The translations under genes and the position numbers were made by a program. Below the pieces are notes generated by a model, which searched no databases, was not told the DNA's origin, and was given only the letters and a program-made list of their open reading frames with translations. From positions 2,108,082 through 2,172,081 of the forward strand of contig JAVTLE010000011.1 of NCBI GenBank assembly GCA_033439295.1: 64,000 nucleotides of DNA, written 5' to 3'. This stretch comes from Deuterostichococcus epilithicus. Its lineage: Eukaryota > Chlorophyta > Trebouxiophyceae > Prasiolales > Stichococcaceae. Below, in pieces: positions 45,123 to 56,372 of the stretch (positions are counted from its first letter, which is position 1; the number at the start of each line of letters is the position of its first letter).

Positions 45123-47103
45123 ATGGTCGAGAACTTCGCATCGCATGTTTACAGGCTGGCCCGGGCGGCGCTGAGTCGCGGCGAAGGTGTCTCTGGTCCT
45201 GTGGCATGCACGCCGGCGGCGGCGACGTGCGGCGCCGCCACTACTTTGCCCGCGGCGGCTGCCAGCCTGCCGAGGCAGCTGCACGCGGGCTGCGCGCTGT
45301 TTGTGGGGAAGCCTGCCGCCGGCGTCCCCGCGCTGGGCGGCATGCCTGCGTCGAAACTGAAGGACACCGGGATGCCACACTCTCGGGATGACGGGTGCGG
45401 CTCTGTGACAGTCGCTGCAGTCACGTTGCAACCCTAAGCAAGCATCCTCCAACCCGAGTCTGTGCACGGATGCCTCAATGCTGCGTCGATCAGCGTCTCA
45501 GCTGGTTTCGCGCTGGTGGCGTGTTTCGCCGTGTATGCGCAGGCACTCGCATCACTGCACCCATCAACGGGCAGCGATGCCCGCGCCAGCGACACAGCAG
45601 CAGCTCCAGCGGGGCGACTCTTTCACAAGGGACAAGTTCCAGGACTGACGCGTTCGCACCGCTGCTGCGTCGCAGTGAGCCGGAGCAGCCGGCGACGACC
45701 TTCCGGGAGGGTGTGGTCAGCGCGATGCACGCCGAGCAGGGTGCCACAACGCAAGGCTCGCCAGAGGCGGACCACCCAGCCTACAAGTACCAGGTTTAAC
45801 TTCGTGACTCTCGTGCGACGTCTTCTGCCCTCTAAGTCTAGCTTTGCCTCGGCAGATTTACGGCCTTGGCTCGTTGTTGATTGCAGGAGGCATACGTAGA
45901 GGGCGGCCAGGGCCGCGCGGACGATACCGGCGTGGCGGGCATGCCCGAGGACCGCCCGACGGCGACGCCGGCGGAGGGCCTGGGCAACGACCCTGGCGCC
46001 GGCGAGCCGGAGGCCAAAGGTGGGTCTCATTTTCCCTGAGAGAGCTGTGCTCACTGCTGCGCAGGGCAGGGCCGCAGCCCAAGCCATGGGCGTAATGCAA
46101 TCACCCCCAAGCTGCTCCAACCCCAGCTTGGCGCGCCGCCTGAGAGCAGGGCTTTGAACGCTTCAATTGTGCGCACTCTGAAGTTCGACGTGCATAAGCT
46201 TGCAGTCAGGCAGAGGAGACTGGACGGCACAGCAATGCATCGGAGCCCACACCTTGCAGAATCGTGCAGTCAGGCAGAGCAAACTGGACAGTCCAGCGAT
46301 ACATCAGCTGTACAGTTTCCAGAGAACGGCTTGCTGCGTGCACCCGCAGGCGAGCAGGGCGGCCTGGACAGCGTGCCGGACGAGCTGGGAGCCAACCCGC
46401 ACCCCCACAACCAGGACCAGACCCGCATGCGCTGGTGCGGACGGCACACAACCGTGCTCTGTTTTGCCTGGAAGCCCGGAAGCTGTGCGTATCGAAAACC
46501 GCGGCGCCTGGTCACGAGCTGGCCGAGCGCTTGCGGCGGGTCCTCCCCCGGACTCGCCTCCCGTCTGATCGGATGGCCAGCGCAACACGTGTTCCTGTGC
46601 CACATCCCTGTGCAGGGTGTCCCTGACACGGATGACTCCCTGGCACGGATGACGTTAACCTGCTGTGGCGCAGGGGCAAGGAGGAGGAGGAGCCGATGAT
46701 CCGCAAGACGGGGGCGCCGGAGGTGGACGCGACCATGGAGCCCGGCACAGCGCCCGACGGCGGCAGGTGCGGCGCGCTGGACCCGCACGAGAGCGGTGCA
46801 GGGGTGGCTGCTGTGCAGACAGAGTTGGTCGTGCAGCGGGCTGCAGCATCAGCGGGGCCTCTGTGGGACTGCCTGGCCTGACAGGTGCACACAGCCGTGC
46901 GACGGGCCAGCTGCGCACTGGGCCATCCCCCAACGACGAGAAATTTCTTTGACTTGCACCGCAGGCACGGGTCGACGGAGCTGGTGGAGGACCCCGCAGC
47001 GGCAGAGGCCCTGGGGCGGAAGACCGCGCCCGAGCGCGGCGAGGCACACGGCGGCCCGAGCGGCAAGAACGAGGGGCCGGCGTCTGGAAACTTCTCGCAG
47101 TGA
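45123..47103 (+). CDS. Hydrophilic, probably disordered protein with N-terminal presequence
   Basis: I do not recognise a family. Six exons, all phases closing, 305 aa: 45123-45394, 45598-45793, 45887-46019, 46350-46434, 46674-46766, 46965-47103. The N-terminus (MVENFASHVYRLARAALSRG ... SLPRQLHAG) is Arg/Ala/Ser-rich without acids after residue 3, like a mitochondrial presequence. The rest is highly hydrophilic: EPEQPATTFREGVVSAMHAE, DRPTATPAEGLGNDPGAGEP, GKEEEEPMIRKTGAPE, and a tail with AAAEALGRKTAPERGEAHGG and GPSGKNEGPASGNFSQ. Gly, Glu, Asp, Pro and Ala dominate and hydrophobics are few, as in LEA-like stress proteins, but no LEA motif was found; that role is inference. Two of its introns carry echoes of the following exon. 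Confidence 0.8.
46201..46310 (+). repeat. Two tandem echoes upstream of exon 4 of the hydrophilic gene
   Basis: 46201-46246 and 46264-46310 are copies of each other (about 33 of 40 bases; both start GCAGTCAGGCAGAG) and both resemble the acceptor plus exon start at 46346-46392 (GCAGGCGAGCAGGGCGG, then CTGGACAG in common). Spacing is 63 and 82 bp. The three-copy series is the clearest sign of serial duplication outside CDC16 and SDR. Confidence 0.8.
46815..46865 (+). repeat. Echo of last exon of the hydrophilic gene
   Basis: About 146 bp before the real exon (46965) an intronic stretch starting GCAG reads TELVVQRAAASAGPL, against TELVEDPAAAEALG in the exon. Nucleotide similarity is moderate. 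Confidence 0.55.
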
Positions 47104-47531
47104 AGGTCGGGAGCTCTGCTGCGTCGGAGGCTGGGAGCGCGGAGACGACTGTCCGTGCAGTTTGACACCAGACAGGCAATGCGGCAGAAGCTGGCGCTAG
47201 GAACCAGGTAGATGGTCGGCTGGTGGGAGTTGGGTCGTGCCACACCTTCATCAGCTCAAGGCGGTCGCAGAGGACCGAGAGAAGCCTGGTCTTATGGAGC
47301 ATACGCTGAGCCGTGCACTCAATTGGATGATGGTGCGAATAACCAGGCTCGACAGTTCGATTTATCCCTCCGCCGAGGAAGCCACTCAGAGTTTTAGCCG
47401 CACCCCTGCCTAGTGCTGCACTTTCTGACACACTCAGACACGACCAACGACAGCAAGACGAGTGGCGCATGCCACACAGCGACCGAACTACCAGACCGAC
47501 TGTCAAAGGCAGCGGCGCTCTGGCGAGCTCA
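47104..47531. other. Convergent intergenic region
   Basis: About 430 bp of 3' flanks between the hydrophilic gene and eIF3b. Nothing recognised. Confidence 0.5.
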
Positions 47532-50500
47532 TCAGCCCTGCCACACCTCCTCTTGGTGGCCGATGACCTCCTCCACAGTTTCCTGCAGCATGGAGCACAG
47601 CACGTGAGCCTCGCTCAGCGGCAATCTCGTGTATCATGATGTCGACGTCGAAGTTCATGTGCACGACACCAGTCGCGGCCCTGATGCTTGTGCGCAAGAT
47701 GATTCGTTCCCTGGACGTCGGGATTCCCTGGCCTCTCTGACGACGTGCGACGTGTCATCCGGCACATCTCCATTGCAGTGTTGACATCCCCAAATTGGAT
47801 GAACGGCAGCCTCAAAGTGCAAGAGATGCAGGGGCGTCGCACGAAGTGACAAAGTGGCTTTTCCGGTGCTTCGCATGCTCCTCCAACCTTGCATGCGGCT
47901 GTGGATCACGCTGTGGGGTGAGCACAGCTGTGACAGGCGAAACCAAAGGCGCAGCAGAGGGCCCCCACCTGCTCGATGGTGTAGTCGTCCGGCGCGTCGG
48001 CGCCCTCGTAGCGGGCCTTAATGATCTGTTGCGCGGCGGCCGCCATCTGGTCGCGCCACGCGCGCTTCTGGTCCGCCCACTCCCGCCACTCGTCCATGCG
48101 CGCCCGCCGGTCGGACAGCAGGTCCGTGTCCGCCTGTGACCGTGCAGCGACCGGTGGGTGCCGGTGGGGTGGGCGCATAGACCCAGCACAAGGGTGTCGA
48201 GAGGAGCAAGCAGCTGCGGAGGCAGGATAGCGAGGACTGGAGAACCCGCGGGACGCGGACGCACGATCACAGCTGACGGCCATGCACTGTGCACTGTGGT
48301 CTCCAGCGCAGCAGCAGCTGGGCCTTGCCTGCCCGGCAATGCTTGGCCGAGGCCAGACAACGCGGCGCACGCAGCGGGAGCAACACAAGGAGACACCGCT
48401 TTCTCAGCGCGCTCGCCTCCCGCTTCCGACCCTGCACCTGGCCGGCATTCGGCCAGCATGGAACACCACGACACGGTTTCCACGGGACGCCAGCGTGGGG
48501 AACAAACGAAGCAGGGCATCGCACCTGAGCCAGCAGCACATCGTCCTCCTTGGCGTACTTTTCAGAGTACTTGCGCAGGTTGCGGGCCACGTCCTTGAGC
48601 TGCGCCTCGGACAGCAAGCTCGGCGGCCTCGGGCGCCAGCTGAACTGGTAGAAGCGGTCCCGCATCACCCTGCGTGCGCGGGAGGATGCTTCATTGTCAG
48701 CGGCTGGGAGCCTGGGACCGAGTCTGGGTGCGCTTCGGCTTGGTCGCAGCTGGGAGCGGGAGCGAACCAGTTCAGCGACGAACTCGAGGCTGGCCGACCG
48801 AGTGCACGAGCAGGCTGCAGCATGACACGATGTGCTGAGCTTTGAACAACAACGAGAGTGATGCGGCCGTCCCTGCATCTGCTCAAGCGAAGGCCCGGCA
48901 AGATGCCGGTCCAGGGCAACCAATGGTTCGCAGCGATCTCAGAGGGTGCTGCACGTTGCTGTGCAATTGGAGGCACGACGCACCGGTACAGCAGGTTGCC
49001 GTTCCAGGCCCACACGTTGAAGCCGTTCTCCATCTGGTGGACGGAGGTGACGACGGTCGCCACGTAGCGCCCCGTCGGGTCCCACTCGATGTCGGTGCAC
49101 ATGAAGTGCTCGCCGGTCGCCATCGTCTCCGCCTCGTCCACATTGTAGAACTCCAGCTGCCCGTTCATTTGCTGCATGGGGCGGTGGAGCAGGGGAGCAG
49201 GAGTCAGAGATGGGGGCCGCCGCAGAGGCGCTCAAGATGGCATGATGCACGCAGCAGCGGTGACCGAGTCCGGGGAAGGGGTTTTGTAGCGGGGAAGCGC
49301 AGCCGCTGACAACATGAAGGGTCCCCCCTCTGCTGGGTCCCCAGGCTCGTGTAGGGCTGCACAGGACTGCACCACACGCGAATCACGCAGTGCGGATTCG
49401 AACGGCCAGAAGCAGCAGCTCCATCGAGTCAGCACTCAGCACGAACACAAGGAAGAGGGGCTTAGGGCTCAGGGTTTAGGGTTTAGGGCACCTTCAGGCC
49501 AGCGAGGACCATGTTCTTGCCGGTGGGCGACCAGTGGATGGAGTTGGCGGCGCGGCTGGGGTTGGTCAGCACCGGGGACACGCCCTTCACCGCGTTGGCC
49601 ACGTCCTTCATGTCGTACACGCTCAGCGTCGGCTTGGGGCCGTCGCCGTGCAGGATGGCAAAGCGCGAGCCCTGCGGTTGAGAGACATCATCTTCGGTTC
49701 AGGCGGCTGTCCACTTGTAAGCTAGTGCACGCATGGGCACCTGTGCAAAGTTTCCTGTGCAAGATAAACAGGCCAGTCGTTGGGACTGGCGAATGGGAGA
49801 ATGACGCCGACAGTGTCCCAGGTGCGCATGACATGGGTTCAGTGGCGGTCTGGCTGCGCATGTCCGACGCAGCCACGTCGGTGGGCGTTGCCGCGATGTG
49901 CAGACAGTGCGAGACAGCGGTGTGCAGGAGAGCGCACGTGCGGCTCCCAGGCGAAGTGGATGATGCGGTCGCCCTTTGCCGGCAGCTCCAGCACCTCCGC
50001 CGGCACTGAGCGCTCCTGCGGGACATGACAGGGCTGTGGCATCAGACACGCGCGCTCACCAACACTCGGAGGCACACCGCGGAAGTCCGGGTGCGAGCCT
50101 GAGAGCTCCTGCCCATGGTCCCGCACGGCGCAGGCAGCACAGGCGTGCACAGGACAGGGCGGAATCGTGTTTTGTTCACATGGAGAACGTTTCAGAACCC
50201 AGGGAGGCGCACCTTGAGGCTGAACAGCTCGAAGGAGGTGTAGATGCTCTTCTTGGTCTTGGTGAAACGGTCCACCTGCACCGCCAGGTAGGTGCCCTGG
50301 GGGTGCCAGAACATCTGCACATCTGCACGGGGCAGGGGGGCAGCAGGGTCAGAGCCAGAGAGGGTTGGGCAGGCAGGGTGCGGCGCACGGGCGCCGTCGA
50401 TCCTCCGGTCTGTGGAGAGGCTTGGCAGTCGGAAGTCGACGCTGCATGCATGCAATAGGCCACGAGCGCACACCCCAGGGTGTGCAGAGTGGCAAGGTGC

Positions 50501-53500
50501 CAAGAGCAGCAGGAGCACGGCAGGCCTGGAAGGGGCAGCAGGCACTGGCGCGGCAGGAGAAAGGCGGCCCCGGGGAGAGCAGCAGGGCACCGGGGGGGGG
50601 ACCTGCGACGGAAAACAGGTTCTTCTGGCGCAGCTCGGTGCGCTCGGGGAAGGAGATGAGGGAGATGCGCGCCGGCAGGTTGCCGCCCGCCTGCTCCACC
50701 TGGTACGCGCACCTGCGGCGGGGCGGTTGGGGTGTAGGGTGCATGTCCCGCCTCAGACCACATGTCAGCCAGCAGCTCGCGGTGCAGTTGGTGTTTCGTG
50801 GACCGTGGCGGTGAACGGATTTCATTGCTCTGCACATGTGGTTGGTGAAAGCATGCATGCGATGGACGTTGGCTGCCGGCCGTCCGAGTGCAACTGATGC
50901 ACGAGCTGCTGAGACACAAGGCGCCGCTGCCTGGCAGTGTGGCTGCAGGATGCTTGTCGGGGGAGCAGCGCCGGGGGTGACAAGGGGAAGGACACGAGCC
51001 AGGGCGCGCACATGACGGGGTCGGCGGGCGACCAGGCAAAGTCCTGCACAGCGTCCAGCTTGACGGACTTCTTGTCCAGCAGCCCCATGTCGGGCGCCTC
51101 GTACACGCTGATGGCGTTGCGGTTCAACCGCGCGAAGAACCTGCGCGGCAGGTCGCTGCCACGTGGAGGGGGGATCTGCACTTCTGACAGCGCGCTGCGG
51201 GCCGTCGCGATGCGGGCCTGTGTCCTGCTGGTGGTGCGGTCTGTCGTTGGCGCGGATGACACCGGCGATGCCGTCAGCGGCACCACAGCAAGGTGGCTGT
51301 CTGCTGGGACGAGGTGACTGCGGCCATGTACGCTGCGGTGTGTGGTGGCAATGCTATGGGACAGGCACTGCAGGAGGCCGCACGAAGAACTCACCTGTCC
51401 TCGCTGCCGCCGGCCCACTTGAACAGCGGCCAGTTGACAGCGCCGCCGGCGCCTGCCGCGCTGCCCACAGCATAGTCGTCCACTGGCCCCGTGAACGTCC
51501 GCAGCGTCTTGCCTGCAGGAACACATGCCGAGGTGCGTCATGGCATTGATGATGATGCACAACCGGTGGCCGTCCGCACTGTAGGTTTTGACGGCAGCAG
51601 GGGAGCAGGCTGCCAGCTGCAATTGGTCGGCAGGGCAGCGCTTCAGCTGCTCAGCATGGCAGCGTGACGCCCAGGCAGCGCCGTCACATCCCTGGTGGTC
51701 CCATCCGTCGACTGGCAAGCAGCACACGAACAAGCACATGACCACACGACTGCTTCGCCTGGCTGCCTCACACACAGCCCAAAACAGCAGCGCGCACCGG
51801 AGAAGGCGTCAAAGATGTTGAGCGTGAGGCTGGCCTTCTCGCGCGGGCCACGCGGCTCCTCCGCAGAGTACGACACGATGTACTTCTCATTGAGCGAAAA
51901 CTCCATGAGCCGCGCCTGTGCGTGTGGCGGTGAACATTTCCATGACGCCAGGACAGGTCAACTGGGCCAGGCCGTCCCCCTGCGCATACGCTGACAGCCG
52001 CCTGTACTGGGCAACCGGAATGCAGCAGGCATTCCGCCCGCCCGTGAGAAAGCTGTGATGACATTCGACAAGGCGCTCGCCACCGCTTGCGGCACCCAGT
52101 GCGGCAGCACACTTACAGCCAACTCGAGTGCAAGGCAGCAGATGTCTGCTGGCATAGATGACAACAAAACCGTAAAATCCTCACGTTGGGGTGGGACATA
52201 CGGGCGATGCGCTTCCAGGACTTGCCGCCCCACACGGCTATGCCCTGCCTGTGGATGGTGGCCAGCAGGCTGCCGTGGTTGGACCACTGCACAAAGGACT
52301 CTGTCCAGAAGGAGCGCCGGTACACCTCGTCCGGCTGCCCCCGCGCCGCGTCGTTCCACAGCACCTGTCCGACAAGTCGGCACAAGAGCTGTCAGGACGC
52401 AGCTCCCAGCACGAAGCCGAGGATGGATCGGCATGTGCGCAGCAGGGGTTTTGCATGCTGCAGGAGCTGCACGCTGAAAAGCAGAGCAGGATTGAGGAAG
52501 CGCTCCAAACTCTACATGTGCCGCAGGGCGGCAAAAGCGACACGCACCTCGGTTTCGTCGCCGTGGCGCACCACGAACTCGTCGCGGCCCCGAGGGTCCA
52601 TCAGCCACTCCTGCAGGTTCTCCTGCGCAGCCGCAACGAGGCAAACAGCGTCAGCCCTGCCGTCAAATGCATCTCTGCATCCTGGTTCGATCTGCTTTCA
52701 GCGCCGCACGAGCCGACACTTGCTGGGCTGACCGGCTGGCACGCAACAAAGCATTCCCCAGGACCACAACGGACTTCCTTACAAATTGCAGATTGCTTAC
52801 GAATACAGCTACTCTGCCGCAGGCCGGACGCGGTGCAGCGCAGGGCCGTGCAGCGAACAAAGCTGCGATGCAGCACAACCGCAGCAAAACGCACAACCGT
52901 ACGACAACGCCGCGGCGCACCATGGGCTTGTACTCCTGGGGGGGCGCCGCCTGGTACTCATCCGGCACCTTGTCCAGCTTGTCGAAGTCGTCGAACAGGC
53001 ACACCGTCCAGGTGTGCGCCTTGTCCATCTTAAAGCCGTTGGTCTGCTCCTTCGCCGCAGCTGCCTCCTGTTTTGCGGGAGGGAGTTGACACGGTGTCAG
53101 ACAAGGAGCGGCACAACTGAAAAAATTGATCGCATCGCATTGAGATATCCAGCCGCCAGGCAAGGTCACATGCATGCAGCTTACCTGATACATGCAGACA
53201 ACGTGCCTCCATGTTTGTGGCCCGGCGCGGCAGGTTGCCAGATCCTTGTCCTCGGCTGGCTCAGCGCCTGCTGCAAAACAGCGTGCCTGTGGGCATGTCG
53301 ACCGTGTAATTCAGCGGCTCGCCTGGGGGTTGGAGAACTCCACGAAGGCGTAGCCCTTGGAAGCCTTGGTCTCCTCGTCAACAGGCATGTAGAAGCCGCC
53401 CTCAGCGTTGATGGAGCCGATCTGGGAGTAGACCCGCTTGACATACGTCTCCAGCTTGGCGAACTTTTCCGGCGTCACCTTGGGCAGGTTGTCCACGACT

Positions 53501-54221
53501 GCGATGCACAACAGGTTGGTTGGGGAGTGCCAGGATATGGCAGAGATGTTGGAAGGGATGGGCGCAAGGCCGCAGGACTGGAGAGATGTCAGGCAGAACC
53601 GGCGGGTTGCTTGCTACACCATGCAGCACTGCGGCGTCTCGTCTCTTACGATGCAGCTTGATCCACGTTCGTTCAGAGCATGTGCCGTACGCGCCACATG
53701 CAGATGCCAGCCGCTCCGGGTGAAATGCGGTTGCCACAGACCCTGCTGATTCAGGAGCCGGCCAGCGCAGTGGCCCGCGTTGCCTGATCGTGAAGCCTGA
53801 TGCTTGCAAAAGCTCAGCGTCGGCTAAATGCTGTTCGGGCGGACACTGCCGCTCTAGGCTGCTCACCAATCACGCTGCCGAAGCCGGTCTCGGTGACAAT
53901 CTCCTCCTCGTCCAGCTCGTCGTCGTCCGACGGGTAGCCGAAGTCACCCTCCCCCTCCGGCAGCATGACGTCGTTCAGGTCGAAGTCGTCAAAAGGGAAG
54001 CCCTGCGGATGAAAGCAGAAGCGTGTTTGCTGTGCAGGTATTGAGATACGGCTGCATCAGGCCGTGCGCACGCGGTATTGCCATGCTACAAGAGGATTCC
54101 GCTTAAGGTGCAGTGATCAGCTTGCGGCGGTGCGCGCCTTGGGCTGCCCCTTGAACATCTTTTCAATCTGTGCCTCCACATCGGCGGGGCTCGCCACCTC
54201 CAAGGTGGACAGCTCCACCAT
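47532..54221 (-). CDS. EIF3B: Translation initiation factor eIF3 subunit B
   Basis: Core scaffold subunit of eIF3, binding the 40S ribosome and the eIF3a/g/i subunits. Seventeen exons, all phases closing, 733 aa (plants about 712): 54126-54221, 53867-54002, 53323-53498, 52921-53067, 52548-52622, 52185-52364, 51798-51915, 51395-51512, 51012-51140, 50603-50712, 50213-50322, 49938-50015, 49492-49671, 48984-49171, 48525-48669, 47969-48133, 47532-47582. Acidic N-terminus; RRM from about residue 78 (VVDNLPKVTPEKFAKLETYV, KGYAFVEFSNPQ); nine-bladed beta-propeller with RRSFWTESFVQWSNHGSLLA, IAVWGGKSWKRIARM, ARLNRNAISVYEAPDMGLLD, MFWHPQGTYLAVQVDRFTKT, HWSPTGKNMVLAG and CTDIEWDPTGRYVATVVTSV; helical C-terminus (RRARMDEWREWADQKRAW). 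Introns 1 and 3 appear to use GC donors (GCAAGC and GCGAGC); intron 13 contains a telomere-like repeat. Confidence 0.96.
49461..49490. repeat. Interstitial telomere-type repeat (TTTAGGG)
   Basis: CTTAGGG CTCAGGG TTTAGGG TTTAGGG: two perfect and two imperfect TTTAGGG units inside eIF3b intron 13, starting 2 bp from the 5' splice site in gene direction (GTGCCCTAAACCC). TTTAGGG is the plant and Chlorella telomere motif, so this is probably an old repair insertion or a proto-telomere motif. Confidence 0.8.
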
Positions 54222-54640
54222 GGTGGGCGGCTGGCTGGCCTAGGGATACTCTGTGAGCAGTCTGCACGCTTCTTCGTAATCGAGTGAGCCGCAGGAAGTG
54301 CCTTGAGTCGGGCTTGCGCTTTAGACGGTGGCTGCTGAGCTACTCAATGGTCAGACTAGGTGCTAAGTCTGACTAGCAAAGATTGAAGCCAACTCGCGAA
54401 CGTTGCCTCTCAGATCAATCTTCGTGTGCCCCCCTCCGGTTCCTCGAGACGTTAGTGGTCTGCTGCTGGTGAACGGTTGCGCGAGGTCCTGTCTTGCCAC
54501 TGGGAGACCGGGGATCTGGAAGACTTTCAAAGTCTCCAGGGAGCAGCTTACAGCAGAGGCGAGCGGGCAGCCGTCTGCTGGCTCGACCTTCGGGCGACCT
54601 GGCCTGAAGCTCCAGTAAAGTTTGCGGCACCGCGAGCATC
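54222..54640. promoter_or_regulatory. Divergent promoter region, eIF3b / membrane protein
   Basis: 419 bp between divergent ATGs. GC content falls here, as expected of a promoter; no specific site identified. Confidence 0.4.
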
Positions 54641-56372
54641 ATGTCGGCAAAATTGAAGGAGATGCAGGTGCAGTGTTTGTCGCTTCGGTGGAGTGCTCTT
54701 GCCTCCACCTGTCGTACTGCACTACCAGACAGTCTACCTGGGCTCCGGAGCAACATCCTTCGGTTCTCAGACTGCTGCTCGTTCCGATCTTTGAAAGGTA
54801 TCAGACGGCGTGCGCACCGTCCCAAGGCTGTGCGCTGCAGAGTGCTGATCAAAACACCTGGTCTCTGGAGTCCAGCCCGCAAGTATCCTCGACAGAATTG
54901 CCTGCGCTGTCGCGCGATCGTGCTCGATCAGGCCACGGCCCCTGCGGGGCTGTTGCTCGCTCTGTTGGACCGGCATGCGCTGCACTCGCATGCACCCGGC
55001 CTTGATACTGCAGGCGAAGCTGGAGGCGGAGCAAGCGGCGATGGAGCAGGAGCTGTCCAGCAGCAGCGGTACCGGCGGCGGGAATGGCGACACCAATGCC
55101 CGCGACACCGTCGTGCAGGTGGGGAACCGGGCGTTGCTGCACCTGCCGTGGCCCCCTGGTGTGCCATCAGGTCTCGTGCTTTCACTTAGTTTAAGCCACC
55201 ATTCCTAGTCACCCATGCACATTGTGAGCCATGGGATACCGACCGTGTGGACACACATTCAACACACTGAACCTAAACGGCCCAGGTCGACCTGCCGGCG
55301 GGGCGCAAGGCATACGCCGCCGACACCGCAGGCGATGAGGAGGCGGAGCGCAAGGCGCTGCTGCGCCGCAAGCACCACCAGCAGGTGTTATGATAGCTGG
55401 CGGGGAGTGCAACGGTGCTGCTTCGGATCAGCAAGGCGACAGAGCCCGGAGCCCGCCCCGGGGCTGCTGTCTTTGTGTGAGTGCAGCCAGTGTGGCCCAG
55501 TGCTGGCGAGCGCTCTTGGCTGTGGCCGCTCCTGCTGCCTGAGGATGCAACATCCGACATGAGCACCTGAGCATCCGTAACCGGCAGGAGGCGGATACGT
55601 CGAGGCTGTCGCCGGGCAAGATCGCGGCGATCGCAGGCGTGGGCGTCGTCGTCGCGCTGCTGCTGCTCCTGCTGCTGTTCTCTGGCGACTCGGACGAGAT
55701 CATGGAGTCCACCCAGCCGCTCACCGTCACGTGAGATTGCTAATTCCACTGCATGGCTTTGCCAAGAATGTCACTTCTGGTTCCCGCATCTTTGCAGTAA
55801 GTGTCCCACGTCACCCCGCATGCTGGAGGGTTGATCGTCGTTGTTTGTGGGCAGCCTTTTCATTTGCAAGGGCGACACTGCACTGCCAAGGTTGACTTGT
55901 GTCATCGTGCTGCAGGCAGCTGAAGCATGAGCGGCCCCAGAACCCCTGCCCGGACCCCTGGTGGATCCCCGAACAATGTCAAGGTGCTGCGCTGTCGTAT
56001 GGCAAGGCTGTGGGCTGGTTGTGCTGTGCTTGTGTTGTGCTTGTGCTGTGCTGACCCTGGAGAGTCGAATGTTGAGCAGGAGAGGAGCGCATCAAGAGCA
56101 GGACCGTGTGGGATGATTGCCAAGGGTTTTTCGATGAGTTTGAGTACACCACGAAGTACCTCAAAAAGTGCGGCATCGACATCAAGGAGGTGCGCTGCTG
56201 GAGAGCCCGGCCAGCATCTGCTTTCTGCCCCGCCATCCATGTGGTCACCTTGGCCGCCCACGCCGCGGATCTCTCACATCCTGGTCCAGTGCACCCTAGT
56301 ATCCCGTGAAGTGTGGATTGTTGCCCTACGCAGGGTAAAATCCCGAAGAACAAGAAAGGCAGACTGTTCTGA
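54641..56372 (+). CDS. Orphan single-pass membrane protein with Cys-containing C-terminal domain
   Basis: Not recognised. Seven exons, all phases closing, 196 aa: 54641-54667, 55014-55118, 55286-55384, 55588-55730, 55916-55983, 56080-56189, 56334-56372. N-terminal about 80 residues are a charged probable coiled coil (MSAKLKEMQAKLEAEQAAME) with a Ser/Gly linker and EEAERKALLRRKHHQQ. One membrane span follows, IAAIAGVGVVVALLLLLLLF (residues about 88-108). The C-terminal about 85 residues contain PQNPCPDPWWIPEQCQG, TVWDDCQGFFDEFEYTTKYL, KKCGID and a basic end GKIPKNKKGRLF. By the positive-inside rule (basic KHHQQ side) the C-terminal domain with four Cys would be lumenal or extracytoplasmic. Reading through the exon 4 donor (AC|GTGAGA) meets a stop at once, so intron retention would give a tail-anchored form. 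Confidence 0.8.
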
